This document shows positions 1 to 9,303 of a stretch of DNA of 43,259 bases, in pieces. Made by a program: the position numbers and the translations under genes. This DNA comes from Halorubrum sp. SD626R (GTDB lineage: Archaea > Halobacteriota > Halobacteria > Halobacteriales > Haloferacaceae), in NCBI RefSeq assembly GCF_001261915.1, contig NZ_CVRT01000096.1, positions 1 to 43,259 of the forward strand, written 5' to 3'. How positions within the stretch are numbered: position 1 is the stretch's first letter; the number at the start of each line of letters is the position of its first letter. Under the pieces are notes generated by a model that saw only the letters and a list, made by a program, of their open reading frames with translations, was not told where the DNA came from and made no database searches.

Positions 1-2
1 TC

Positions 3-1121
3 GGCAACAACATCGTCAACGTCGCGATGACCTCCATCGCGACCGCGCTGTTCGGCTTCTTCCTCTCCAGCGGGCAGTCCGTGCTGGCGACGACGTTCGG
101 GATCACGACGCTGGTGCTGATCTTCGGCGAGAGCGCCCCGAAGTCCTACGCCGTCGAGAACACCGAGTCGTGGGCGCTCAAGATCGCGCGCCCGCTGAAG
201 GCCTCGGAGTACGCGCTCTACCCCTTAGTGGTGCTGTTCGACTACATCGTGAAGGGGGTCAACAGCGTCATCGGCGGGTCGGCGGCGATCGAGTCGACGT
301 ACGTCACCCGCGACGAGATCCAGGACATCATCGAGACGGGCGAGCGCGAGGGCGTCATCGAGGAGGAGGAGCGGGAGATGCTCGACCGGATCTTCCGGTT
401 CAACAACACCATCGCCAAGGAGGTGATGACGCCCCGCCTTGACGTCACCGCGGTCGCGAAAGAACAGCCGGTCGAGGAGGCGATCGAGACGTGCATTCAG
501 GCCGACCACGAGCGCGTCCCCGTCTACGAGGGGAACCTCGACAACATCATCGGCGTGGTGACCGTCCGGGACCTGGTCCGCGAGCTGCGCTACTCCGAGG
601 GCGAGCCGTCGCTGGCGCGGGTCGTCAAGCCGACGCTGCACGTCCCCGAGTCGAAGAACGCCGACGAGCTGCTCGCGGAGATGCAGGAGAACCGCCTCCA
701 GATGGTCACCGTCATCGACGAGTTCGGCACCACCGAGGGGATCATCACGCTGGAGGACATGGTCGAGGAGATCGTCGGCGAGATCTTGGAGGGCGACGAG
801 GAGGCGCCCGTCGAATTCCTCGAACAAAACGTCGCCGTCGTCCAGGGCGAGGTGAACATCGACGAGGTCAACGAGATCCTCGGCATCGACCTCCCGGAGG
901 GCGAGGAGTTCGAGACGCTCGCCGGCTTCGTCTTCAACCGCGCCGGCCGCCTCGTCGAGGAGGGCGAGGAGATCGAGTTCGACGGGGTCCGCATCCGGAT
1001 CGAACGCGTCGACAACACCCGGATCATGTCGGCGCGCGTGACGGTGCTCGACGTCGACGAGGAAGGGGTCGAGGAGGGCGAGGCCGGGGAGGCCGAGACG
1101 GCGCCCGACGACGCGGTATAA
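3..1121 (+). CDS. CNNM/CorC (HlyC) family membrane protein with CBS pair, 5'-truncated
   Basis: The reading frame is open from the first complete codon, so the gene begins before the window and only the last 372 residues are visible. What remains is the end of the DUF21 membrane domain (hydrophobic ATALFGFFLSS and TTLVLIFGESAPKS), a paired CBS regulatory module (EVMTPRLDVTAVAKE, then DEFGTTEGIITLEDMVEE) and the CorC/HlyC C-terminal domain (FETLAGFVFNRAGRL). The GESAPKS turn and this domain order are typical of CNNM/CorC proteins, which are linked to Mg2+ and other cation efflux; CBS pairs in this family bind ATP-Mg. The protein ends in an acidic tail typical of halophiles. Transport direction and substrate cannot be read from sequence. 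The gene faces the next gene tail to tail, with a copy of the dispersed repeat between them. Confidence 0.9.
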   Translation, partial: GNNIVNVAMTSIATALFGFFLSSGQSVLATTFGITTLVLIFGESAPKSYAVENTESWALKIARPLKASEYALYPLVVLFDYIVKGVNSVIGGSAAIESTYVTRDEIQDIIETGEREGVIEEEEREMLDRIFRFNNTIAKEVMTPRLDVTAVAKEQPVEEAIETCIQADHERVPVYEGNLDNIIGVVTVRDLVRELRYSEGEPSLARVVKPTLHVPESKNADELLAEMQENRLQMVTVIDEFGTTEGIITLEDMVEEIVGEILEGDEEAPVEFLEQNVAVVQGEVNIDEVNEILGIDLPEGEEFETLAGFVFNRAGRLVEEGEEIEFDGVRIRIERVDNTRIMSARVTVLDVDEEGVEEGEAGEAETAPDDAV

Positions 1122-1163
1122 CTAGCTCGTACGCATCGTTCGGGCGGCGGCGATCATTTGTGA

Positions 1164-1440
1164 GTCGTTGCTGTCGCTGGTGTGGTACACACCTCCAAAG
1201 CCCCAGCCGTGAGCAGGTCGCACGCTCGCTGAGGTCCGCAGTCGGTCGCTATCGCTCCCTCCTTGCGGTCCTTTCGTCGCCTGCGACCTGTTCACGGCTG
1301 CCCCTTTGAGTCCCTCCCCGACCACGACCGCACCGCAGCCTCACGCCTCCCCAGCCTCGTCGCTCCCTTCGGTCGCGACTCCCTCGCGCGTGCTCCTCGC
1401 GACCGCCTTCGGCGGCCGCTCGCAGGCACGCGCCACCGCG
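1164..1440 (+). repeat. Dispersed structured repeat, copy A
   Basis: First of six copies. Orientation is given from the CCTCCAAAGCCCCAG block (1192-1206) toward the GCGCCACCGCG block (1430-1440). A GTCGTTGCTG leader starts at 1164. Helix P1 pairs 1205-1222 with 1282-1299 (18 nt, one G-T wobble), and an outer clamp pairs CAAAG with CTTTG across a CCCC/GCCC internal loop. The fixed block CACGCCTCCCCAGCCTCGTC begins at 1342. A short P2 follows (GTCGC with GCGAC), then P3 with outer arms GCGTGC and GCACGC. TTTATAAA lies just after the element (about 1448). The copy sits between two convergent genes. Open frames here (for example a Ser/Pro/Ala-rich one) are by-products of the repeat, not genes. 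Confidence 0.85.
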
Positions 1441-1516
1441 TTATCTATTTATAAACAGTCGTGGCCGTTCGCCCGTACCGTTTCCGAACCTCCCTCGCTC
1501 AGCCTCTCATCGCCTC

Positions 1517-2248
1517 TCACACCGCGTACGCCCGGGCGGCCGCGACGAGCGCCTTCCGGTAGTCGCTCTCGGAGGGGTCGGGACCGAGCGCGAGGAAGCG
1601 CTTTTTAAACGCGTCGACGTCGACCGCGTCGGTGTCGCTGCCGGCGGCGCGCGCGAGGTCGTAGATCCGGTGGTCCCGCCCGGCGATGTCGTGGCGCTCG
1701 ACGAGCGCGAGCGCGAACGCGGCGTTGACCGCGGTGATCTCCGGGTCGGCGCCGGCCGTCACGGGCGGCGATCCGTCCCGCGAGACGGCGGGGCGGTCGG
1801 CGACCGCGGCCGCGAGGGTGGACTCCAGGAATCCGAGGAGCTTGTCCGCGGGCGCGACGGAGAGGGTGATATCGTCGGCGTAGATGTCTTTCATATGGTT
1901 CGCGATCTGATAGCAGTGCGCGAGCTTGCGGCGCTCCACTTTCTCGCCCGAGAGGCCCAGGTACAGCGCCTCCTCCGTCGACTGGACGTGAGAGGCGTGC
2001 CCCTCCTCGTAGCGGGCCATGTGCGAGAGCTCGTGGACGGCCAGCTCGCGGGCCATCGCGCTGGTGGCGGCGCGCTTCGAGACGTTGAGGACGTGGTAGC
2101 CGTCGTAGTGGCCGGCCCACGTCCGCTCGTCGGGGTCCTCGCGCACCTTCACGTGAACGGGGTCGGCGAGCGAGCACTCGGTCTCGAACAGGTCGGCGGC
2201 GCCGAGGAACGGATCGGGGGGAACGTCACCCTGCACGCGGAGATCCAT
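1517..2248 (-). CDS. Haloarchaeal HExxH-motif protein (DUF5781-like)
   Basis: A 243-residue soluble protein with no signal peptide or membrane segment. It contains ELAVHELSHMARYEEGH near residue 75, an HExxH zinc-metallopeptidase-type motif (HELSH) followed by further His/Glu residues that could complete a metal site. A second conserved-looking stretch is HCYQIANHMKDIYADDIT. From memory it matches a haloarchaeal family called DUF5781; no substrate or biological role is known to me. The start is supported by an AACTTACC TATA-like element about 26 nt upstream. It is transcribed alone and converges on the CNNM/CorC gene. Peptidase activity is inferred from the motif only; the HELSH helix might be structural. 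Confidence 0.75.
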   Translation of the reverse strand: MDLRVQGDVPPDPFLGAADLFETECSLADPVHVKVREDPDERTWAGHYDGYHVLNVSKRAATSAMARELAVHELSHMARYEEGHASHVQSTEEALYLGLSGEKVERRKLAHCYQIANHMKDIYADDITLSVAPADKLLGFLESTLAAAVADRPAVSRDGSPPVTAGADPEITAVNAAFALALVERHDIAGRDHRIYDLARAAGSDTDAVDVDAFKKRFLALGPDPSESDYRKALVAAARAYAV

Positions 2249-2322
2249 GCGTACAGTTCACACGACGGCGGTCGGTAAGTTTCTTGCGCCCCTCGGCGCG
2301 GATCGCCGAGCGAGGCGGTCGC

Positions 2323-3048
2323 CTACTCGCGCACGGCGCCCACGACGAGGTAGACGATCGGGGTGTCGAGGACGGCGATCGCGAGCTTGAGGAGGTACTG
2401 GCCGAGGCCGAGCGCGAGGAGCAGTGACGGCGCGAACGGCTCCCCGGTCCCGAGCAGGACCGGCGCGGCGTAGAACGCGACGCCGACGAAGATCACGGTA
2501 TCGATCGCCTGACTCGTCGCGGTCGAGGCGATGTTCCGCAGCCACAGCATCCCGGGGCCGGTCCGCTCGCGGATCGCGTGGAAGACGAACACGTCCCAGT
2601 TCTGGCTCACGACGTACGCGAGCAGGCTGCCGGCGACGACGCCCGTCGCCGGCGCGAGGGCGGTGTCGAACGCGGCCGATATCTCGGGATTCACGCCGGG
2701 AGCGGCCAGCGTCGACCAGACCAGCGCGAGCACGAGGAAGTTCGCGAGGAACGCGACGTTGACGACCACCTGCGTCGCCCGGCGGCCGTACAGCTCGGCG
2801 TAGCAGTCGGACGCGAGGAACGTCAGCGCGTACGCGAGCGCGGCGCCCGGCAGGGTGACCTCGGCGCCGACGACCGGGAGCGCGACCGGCAGCGGCAGGG
2901 CGATCACCTTCGCGGCGGTGAGCTGCGCGGTCGCCAGGGCGACGACGAACAGGGTGATCAGCCCGACCGCGACCACCGCGGAGCGGTCGAGCGGGTCGAC
3001 CGCGAAGGGGCCGTCGGCCCGGCTCTCCTTTCGGGTCCGGCTACTCAT
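2323..3048 (-). CDS. YhhQ/VUT-family 7-deazaguanine (queuosine/archaeosine precursor) transporter
   Basis: A 241-residue integral membrane protein with six or so hydrophobic segments. Family hallmarks are visible: ASDCYAELYGRRAT after the second to third segments, VSQNWDVFVFHAIRE in the middle, and NIASTATSQAIDTVIF near the C-terminus. In bacteria this family (DUF165, YhhQ/QPTR) imports queuosine precursors such as preQ0 and preQ1. Archaea use preQ0 for archaeosine in tRNA, so salvage of a 7-deazaguanine base is the likely role here; the exact substrate is inferred. Its ATG lies inside the 3' end of the upstream RHH gene (8-nt overlap), which indicates translational coupling and one transcript. 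Confidence 0.85.
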   Translation of the reverse strand: MSSRTRKESRADGPFAVDPLDRSAVVAVGLITLFVVALATAQLTAAKVIALPLPVALPVVGAEVTLPGAALAYALTFLASDCYAELYGRRATQVVVNVAFLANFLVLALVWSTLAAPGVNPEISAAFDTALAPATGVVAGSLLAYVVSQNWDVFVFHAIRERTGPGMLWLRNIASTATSQAIDTVIFVGVAFYAAPVLLGTGEPFAPSLLLALGLGQYLLKLAIAVLDTPIVYLVVGAVRE

Positions 3049-3262
3049 CGCTCGCCTCGTCGCCGCGATCGGCGTCGCTCCCGTCGACGCCGCCGGCGTC
3101 GAGCCGGCCGTGCCGCGCGTCGATCTCGTCCAGGCGGTCGAGCGTCTTGCGGATCGACGCGCGGACCGCGTCGCTGCGGTTCACGAACTTCCCGTCGTCG
3201 CCGACGTGCTCGTCGAGGTCGTCGAGCAGCTCGCCGGGGATCTCGACGCTGATCTTGGGCAC
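3041..3262 (-). CDS. Ribbon-helix-helix (CopG/Arc-type) transcriptional regulator
   Basis: A 73-residue protein starting MPKISVEIPGELLDDLDEHV: a short basic/hydrophobic beta strand followed by two helices (NRSDAVRASIRKTLDRL), the classic RHH fold. The remainder is an acidic Asp/Gly-rich tail. RHH proteins bind DNA as dimers through the N-terminal strand. The gene overlaps the start of the 7-deazaguanine transporter gene by 8 nt, so it may regulate that transporter and itself. A repeated GATACT element upstream (3318-3337) is a candidate operator. The ligand, if any, is unknown. Confidence 0.82.
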   Translation of the reverse strand: MPKISVEIPGELLDDLDEHVGDDGKFVNRSDAVRASIRKTLDRLDEIDARHGRLDAGGVDGSDADRGDEASDE

Positions 3263-3317
3263 GGGTCACTCACTCTCCGGGGCCGCGGTCGTCCGCTCGA
3301 CCGTCTCCTGCCGCTGC

Positions 3318-3337
3318 GATACTCTCATGATACTATC
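3318..3337. promoter_or_regulatory. Candidate operator: two GATACT repeats one helical turn apart
   Basis: GATACT occurs at 3318 and 3329, exactly 11 nt apart, and the 20-nt block is also a rough palindrome (GATACT...TATC). On the minus strand a TTTAATC box lies just upstream (about 3355-3361), so the repeats would sit near the transcription start of the RHH-transporter operon. RHH dimers usually bind tandem or inverted half-sites at this spacing. Autoregulation is inferred. Confidence 0.35.
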
Positions 3338-3490
3338 ACTGGATTATCGACGGGGTGATTAAAGCGCACCGTTCCGGACGCGACACCGTCGAATCGCCGG
3401 GTTCGATACCGTCGGCGGATCGCGGGACGCTCCGACGGCGCGCTCCGATCGAACGGTTTTCATAGCCCCGATGGTCGATATCCGCCGACA

Positions 3491-4816
3491 ATGGTCCAAC
3501 GGGAATCGTGGGCGACGCGGGCGGGATTCATCCTCGCGGCGGCGGGCAGCGCCGTGGGGCTCGGGAACATCTGGCGGTTTCCCTTCCTCACCGCCGAGTC
3601 CGGGGGCGCGGCGTTCCTCGTCGCGTACCTCCTGCTCGTCGTCGGGGTAGGGCTGCCGCTCGTGCTGGCGGAGTTCGTGATCGGACGGCGGTCGAACCGC
3701 AACGTGATCGGCGCGTTCGAGGCGCTCGGCCGCTCGAACTGGCGGTTCATCGGCGGACTCGGCGCGCTCGCCGGGTTCGTTATCCTGTCGTACTACAGCG
3801 TGGTCGGCGGCTGGGTGATCCAGTATATCATCGCGAGCGTCACGGGGGCGTACACCAGCGACCCCGCGGGGTACTTCGAGTCGGTATCGGTCGGGATGAA
3901 CGCGATCGCCTTCGACGCGCTGTTCATGGCGTTCGTCGCCGCCATCGTCGTCCTCGGCGTTCGCAACGGCCTCGAACGCGCGGCGAAGTTCATGATCCCG
4001 AGCGTCGTCGTCCTGCTCGTGGTCCTCGCCGGCTACGGCGCGACGCTGGAGGGCGCGGCCGAAGGGTACGCCTTCTACCTCTCGCCGGACGTCTCGACGC
4101 TGCTCGGCGACGCGCTCGCGCTGCTGCCCGACGCGGCCGGACAGGCCTTTTTCACTCTCTCGCTCGGGATGGGCGTGATGGTCACGTACGCCTCCTACCT
4201 CGGCGAGGACCGCAGCCTGCTCAACGACGGTCTAATCATCCTCGTCGTCGACACGTCCATCGCGCTCCTGGCCGGCCTCGCCATCTTCCCGTTCCTGTTC
4301 TCGCAGGGCGTCGACCCGGGCACGGGCGGCCCGGGAACGGTGTTCGTGGCGCTCGGGACCGCGTTCGCGGAGTTCCCGGCCGGTCAGATCGTCGGCACGG
4401 TGTTCTACGTCGCGCTGTTCATGGCCGCGGTCACGAGCGCGTTCAGCATCCTCGAAGTGATCGTCGCCTACGTCACCGAGACGTTCGACGTCGACCGGAA
4501 GCCCGCGACCGTCGGCATCGCGGTCGCGATCTTCCTCCTGGGCGTCCCGACGGCGATCGACTTACGCTACCTCACCGCGTACGACGTCCTCGCCAACCAG
4601 GTGCTGCTCATCGGCGGCGGGCTCCTGCTCGCGGTCTTCGTCGGCTGGGCGTACGCCGCCGAGGGGACCGAGGAGCTCCTGACGGGGATGCGCGGCGGCG
4701 ACGCGCTCGGCGCGGTGTGGATCTGGCTGCTCCGGGTCCCGATCGTCCTGATACTGCTGTACGTTCTCTACTTCGGCGTGCTGGCGACCGTCGAGGCGAT
4801 GCAGGCGGCGCTGTGA
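3491..4816 (+). CDS. Sodium-dependent transporter, neurotransmitter:sodium symporter (SNF/NSS) family
   Basis: A 441-residue membrane protein with about 11 hydrophobic segments. The N-terminus carries the broken first helix typical of LeuT-type symporters (AGSAVGLGNIWRFPFL), which forms the substrate and Na+ sites, followed by AESGGAAFLVAYLLLV. Length and segment number fit the shorter bacterial/archaeal NSS branch. It should import an amino acid or related amine with Na+, but the substrate cannot be told from sequence. A TTTTCATAG element about 30 nt upstream supports this start. It is divergent from the RHH/transporter operon and appears to be a single-gene unit. Confidence 0.92.
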   Translation: MVQRESWATRAGFILAAAGSAVGLGNIWRFPFLTAESGGAAFLVAYLLLVVGVGLPLVLAEFVIGRRSNRNVIGAFEALGRSNWRFIGGLGALAGFVILSYYSVVGGWVIQYIIASVTGAYTSDPAGYFESVSVGMNAIAFDALFMAFVAAIVVLGVRNGLERAAKFMIPSVVVLLVVLAGYGATLEGAAEGYAFYLSPDVSTLLGDALALLPDAAGQAFFTLSLGMGVMVTYASYLGEDRSLLNDGLIILVVDTSIALLAGLAIFPFLFSQGVDPGTGGPGTVFVALGTAFAEFPAGQIVGTVFYVALFMAAVTSAFSILEVIVAYVTETFDVDRKPATVGIAVAIFLLGVPTAIDLRYLTAYDVLANQVLLIGGGLLLAVFVGWAYAAEGTEELLTGMRGGDALGAVWIWLLRVPIVLILLYVLYFGVLATVEAMQAAL

Positions 4817-5405
4817 GCGCTCGGATGCGCCGCCGGTACGGACGCGACCGACGGGCGGGGCGCGCGGACGGGGTCGGCACGCGATACCGGGGGGTTCTCT
4901 CCTCGCGCTCCGACGGACGCAAAAAGCCCCACGGTGTCGGGGGGCCGGGCTTATCGAACTCCCGTCGTAACGATCGAACGCCGATGGTCGACGCCGCCAT
5001 CGGCGACGGTTGCGCGGTACTCGTCACCGACGGTGTGTCCCGCTCCCTGTGGGACGCGCCCGTTACCCCCACGCCGCCCGTGAGCGACCCACTACGGCGC
5101 GTCCCGCGGCCCTGACATCCGTGGGGTGCGCCTTTGGGCCTCGACGGCCCCGTTCTCTCGCTATCCGCCCCCTTCGGCTCGTCTGCGGCTGTTGTTCCGG
5201 CCGTGCCACCGCCACCCACGCGAACGCCGTAGCGAAGCGGTTAAGAGCGAACCGCGGGAAGTACGGGCAACTCGCTGGTGCGGACACAGCGGGCACTCGC
5301 CGCCGGGCTCCCGTCGACGTCGACGCGAACGTCGCCGTCGACGCCCCGGGACGAGACGAGATGTGGCCGCCTCGCGGCTGAATCGCAACCGTCCGCGGAC
5401 AACAT
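4817..5405. other. 589-nt gap between the symporter gene and rpl15e
   Basis: No RNA gene or dispersed-repeat copy is recognised here. After the symporter stop there is an A-rich run (CAAAAAGCCCC, about 4919) within GC-rich sequence. A possible 43-codon frame lies at 4984-5115. A TTAAG-type box lies at about 5241-5246, well upstream of rpl15e, so that gene may have a leader of over 100 nt. The rest reads as unstructured GC-rich spacer. Confidence 0.4.
4984..5115 (+). CDS. Possible 43-residue small protein
   Basis: An ATG-started frame, MVDAAIGDGCAVLVTDG..., ends at a TGA at 5113-5115. Codon third positions are mostly G/C as in real genes of this genome, and a CTTATCG box lies about 30 nt before the ATG, which fits a leaderless gene. 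Against it: no recognisable motif, a proline/arginine-rich C-terminus, and high GC that makes chance frames common. I recognise no family. Confidence 0.25.
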   Translation: MVDAAIGDGCAVLVTDGVSRSLWDAPVTPTPPVSDPLRRVPRP

Positions 5406-5996
5406 ATGGCACGAAGCTTCTACTCGCACATCAAAGAGGCGTGGCGGTCCCCCAAGGAGGGGAAACTGGCGGAGCTGCAGTGGCAGCGCAAACAGGAGTG
5501 GCGCGACGAGGGCGCCATCGAGCGCATCGAGCGTCCCACACGGCTGGACAAGGCCCGCGAGCTAGGCTACAAGGCCAAACAGGGCGTCATCGTCGCCCGC
5601 GTGAGCGTCCGGAAGGGCGGCTCGCGCAAACAGCGACACAAGGCGGGTCGCCGCTCGAAGCGCCAGGGCGTCAACCGCCTCTCGCGCCGCAAGTCGATCC
5701 AGCGCATCGCCGAGGAGCGCGCCTCGCGGAAGTACCGCAACCTCCGCGTGCTCAACTCCTACTGGGTCGGCGAGGACGGCTCGCAGAAGTGGCACGAGGT
5801 CATCCTCGTGGACCCCGCCCACCCCGCGATCGAGAACGACGACGACCTCGGCTGGATCACCTCCGACGACCACCGCGGGCGCGCCTTCCGCGGGCTCACC
5901 TCGGCCGGCACGAAGGGCCGCGGCCAGCGCAAACGCGGCAAGGGCACGGAGAAGACCCGCCCGAGCGTCACCGGCAACGACCGCCAGGGCAAGTAA
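5406..5996 (+). CDS. rpl15e: Large ribosomal subunit protein eL15 (L15e)
   Basis: A 196-residue basic protein, unusual among its acidic neighbours, as expected for an rRNA-binding protein. The N-terminus MARSFYSHIKEAW, the central RKGGSRKQRHKAGRRSKRQG and LRVLNSYWVGEDG are diagnostic of archaeal/eukaryotic L15e, which replaces no bacterial protein and binds 23S rRNA in the 50S subunit. Length matches archaeal homologues. It stands alone with no other ribosomal genes nearby. The gene is followed by a region with TATA-like palindromes and repeat copy B. Confidence 0.97.
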   Translation: MARSFYSHIKEAWRSPKEGKLAELQWQRKQEWRDEGAIERIERPTRLDKARELGYKAKQGVIVARVSVRKGGSRKQRHKAGRRSKRQGVNRLSRRKSIQRIAEERASRKYRNLRVLNSYWVGEDGSQKWHEVILVDPAHPAIENDDDLGWITSDDHRGRAFRGLTSAGTKGRGQRKRGKGTEKTRPSVTGNDRQGK

Positions 5997-6130
5997 CGGT
6001 CAGCCGCCCGCGGTCGCGATCGACTTCTCTCGTTTATCAGTCGCCTAGCGGCGGTACTGACCGAGTGCAGGTAGTTATACACGGTGAGTGGGATTTATCT
6101 CGGGAGTAAGTACCGTACGTCGCGAGTGAG

Positions 6131-6146
6131 GTCATTTATAAATGAC
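6131..6146. promoter_or_regulatory. 16-bp perfect palindrome containing a TATA box
   Basis: GTCATTTATAAATGAC is its own reverse complement. The TTTATAAA core is a strong archaeal TATA box that reads equally in both directions. It lies about 55-70 nt before the CTCCCAAAGCCCCAG block of repeat copy B, and another TATA-like TTTATAATT follows at 6169-6177. It sits 3' of rpl15e and far from the thermosome start, so no protein gene explains it. Confidence 0.5.
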
Positions 6147-6150
6147 TCAG

Positions 6151-6456
6151 TGGTGTTGCTGTCGGCTGTTTATAATTGATCGACGACTTTGCGGAGGAGA
6201 CTCCCAAAGCCCCAGCCGGCGAGGCGGGCGCACGCTCGCTGCGCTCCTCAGTCGTTCGCTTCGCTCACTCCTTGCGGTGCTTACGTCGCCTGCGCCGCCC
6301 TCGCGGCTGCCCTTTTGAGTCCCACCCGCCCCGCACAGCAACCGCACCTCACGCCTCCCCAGCCTCGTCGGTGGTCCTCCGCGTTGCTCCGGACCACCGA
6401 CTCCCTCGCGCGGGCTGCTCGCGCCCTCCGGGCGCTCGCAGGCGCACGCCACCGCG
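6151..6456 (+). repeat. Dispersed structured repeat, copy B
   Basis: Same block order as copy A: GTTGCTGTCGG leader (6154), CTCCCAAAGCCCCAG (6201-6215), P1 arms starting AGCCGGCGAGG and ending CCTCGCGGCT, CTTTTGAGTCCC, the fixed CACGCCTCCCCAGCCTCGTC block, then P2 and P3. P2 here is an 11-bp perfect helix, GTCGGTGGTCC (6367-6377) with GGACCACCGAC (6391-6401), quite different in sequence from P2 of copies D and F yet still fully paired. P3 has GCGCCC/GGGCGC around TCC with outer CTGC/GCAG. It lies between convergent rpl15e and thermosome genes. Confidence 0.85.
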
Positions 6457-6648
6457 TTCGTTTCATAACTGATTGTCGCCGTCGCTCATGGAGCAATAAA
6501 TATCGTATCCTCTTTGCTAGACTAGTTATCTCAACTGCTACGGACCTCAACAGCGTCAAAAAACGAAATCAGGGGAACGCGAGCGTGCGTATTCGGGTGA
6601 CAGTGCGCGGTCGGAGCGGGTATGGGGGAGCTGTGACCTACTGAATCG

Positions 6649-8307
<1,659 letters not shown>

Positions 8308-8330
8308 ACAGCGTTTGATTGATTGTGATT

Positions 8331-8340
8331 CTATATAAAT
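8331..8340 (-). promoter_or_regulatory. TATA box of the thermosome gene
   Basis: On the minus strand this reads ATTTATATAG, one of the strongest TATA boxes in the window. Its centre is about 29 nt before the ATG at 8307, so the mRNA should be leaderless or nearly so. Confidence 0.75.
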
Positions 8341-8619
8341 CCGTCGTTGGGAGGCGATCGAGCGTCGCCGTGGTCGACGGTGTGTCATTCTCGAAAAACG
8401 CCCGACTACGCCGTTATTGATCCGTTTTTATGCGAGTAGTTAGCATGGCACTCCACGGCGACTCTGTCGTCTCTGCGGCATTATTTATATACTCTCTCGG
8501 CGCGGCGGAAAGCAGATCGATGGGAGGAGCGCCGCTCTCGGAGCGTGAGACGGCGGACGGGTCGCTCTCGGCGAGTGACTACGGACGCAAAATCGAAGAC
8601 GGCGTTCGGTCGCGAGCGC
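8341..8619. other. Spacer with an unexplained strong TATA box
   Basis: No convincing gene. A TTATTTATATACTC box lies at about 8481-8494. Reading plus, an ATG at 8521 opens a frame whose second half is merely antisense to the small gene at 8620-8784. Reading minus, the box points back toward the thermosome promoter with no frame. A TTTTTATGCG sequence lies at about 8425. A short RNA transcript is possible but not shown. Confidence 0.3.
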
Positions 8620-8784
8620 TCACCGATCGAGCTCGTCCTCGTCGAGGTACTCCGAGTCGACCTCGTCGAGCGTCGGCTCCGGCGGCTCGTCGGCGGCGCT
8701 GAGCTCGCGTTCGTTGAGCCGACTCTCCAGCTGCCGGCGCTTGTCTCTCCCTTTCCGCTCGCGACCCGATTTCGTGTCTGGCAT
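8620..8784 (-). CDS. Small charged haloarchaeal protein
   Basis: A 54-residue protein starting MPDTKSGRERKGRDKRRQLE: a basic N-terminal half followed by an acidic C-terminus (EVDSEYLDEDELDR). The split charge pattern and codon use look real, and very similar short proteins are, from memory, widespread in haloarchaea without a named function. The start is the internal ATG at 8784; the longer frame to 8811 would add residues unlike the rest. It may bind nucleic acid through the basic part, but this is a guess from composition. Confidence 0.6.
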   Translation of the reverse strand: MPDTKSGRERKGRDKRRQLESRLNERELSAADEPPEPTLDEVDSEYLDEDELDR

Positions 8785-8896
8785 CGTCACCCGTGACAAC
8801 AATACCCACACATATGAGTCTTATGTCGGCATCTGAGAACGTCGGAGACGACGACGGGGACGGAATCACGGCTACGCGGGTCGTATTCGTCGAAAA

Positions 8897-9194
8897 CGCT
8901 AGGAGAGGGATTTGAACCGAAATCAGACGTGCTCGCTCACTTCGTTCGCTGCGCCCGACTGATTGGGCTCAAATCCTTGTCCGGGTTCGTCGACGCCGGA
9001 CTCGCTCGTCGCTCCACTCCTCACTCGCGATCGGCGTCGACAAAAACGCCAGGAGAGGGATTTGAACCGAAGTCAGACATGCTCGCTCACTTCGTTCGCT
9101 GCGCGCGACTGATTGGGTTCAAATCCGTCCGCGCTTCGCTGTCGCGGTACTCGCTCGTCGCTGTCGCTCCTCGCTCGTTGTTGCGACAGCGAAG
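8897..9194 (-). repeat. Two tandem relics of the tRNA-Ser 3' end (possible old attachment sites)
   Basis: The block AGGAGAGGGATTTGAACC, complement of the T-arm and acceptor end of the adjacent tRNA-Ser, occurs at 8901, 9051 and (inside the tRNA) 9199: spacings of 150 and 148 nt. Each relic continues with a shared segment (TCAGAC.TGCTCGCTCACTT) and a reversed GGG(C/T)TCAAATCC T-loop-like copy (8965-8976 and 9115-9126), so each holds an inverted pair of T-arm sequences. Repeated tRNA 3' ends are what site-specific integration of elements into a tRNA gene leaves behind. No integrase gene is present in the window. Confidence 0.7.
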
Positions 9195-9276
9195 CGCCAG
9201 GAGAGGGATTTGAACCCCCGATCCCGGAAGGGAACACGCTTTCCAGGCGTGCGCCTTACCACTCGGCCATCCTGGC
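9195..9276 (-). tRNA. tRNA-Ser (anticodon GGA)
   Basis: Reading minus, the acceptor arm GCCAGGA pairs with TCCTGGC and is followed by discriminator G. The anticodon arm CACGCCT-GGA-AAGCGTG gives anticodon GGA for UCC/UCU serine codons. A long variable arm (GTTCCCTTCCGGGATC region) marks a class II tRNA, as tRNA-Ser must be, and the T-arm has GGGTTCAAATCCC. CCA is not encoded. No intron is seen. Two partial copies of its 3' end lie directly downstream. Confidence 0.96.
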
Positions 9277-9303
9277 TCACGCCGAGATAATCCGGTGCGA
9301 CTG

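Noticed and set aside
491..1309. Long Arg-rich frame across the CNNM/CorC gene and into repeat A
   Set aside because: It is an alternate frame of a high-GC gene: arginine-rich, no motif, and it overlaps a well-supported coding region.
4817..5405. RNase P RNA or SRP RNA in the gap before rpl15e
   Set aside because: I looked for conserved cores of both on each strand and saw none.
8308..8388. N-terminal extension of the thermosome to 8388
   Set aside because: It would include the TATA box at 8331-8340 and adds a basic non-conserved stretch.
8521..8702. Sixty-codon plus frame MGGAPLSERETADG...
   Set aside because: Its second half is antisense to the small gene at 8620-8784 and turns into Arg/Pro repeats; only the first 30 codons look possible.
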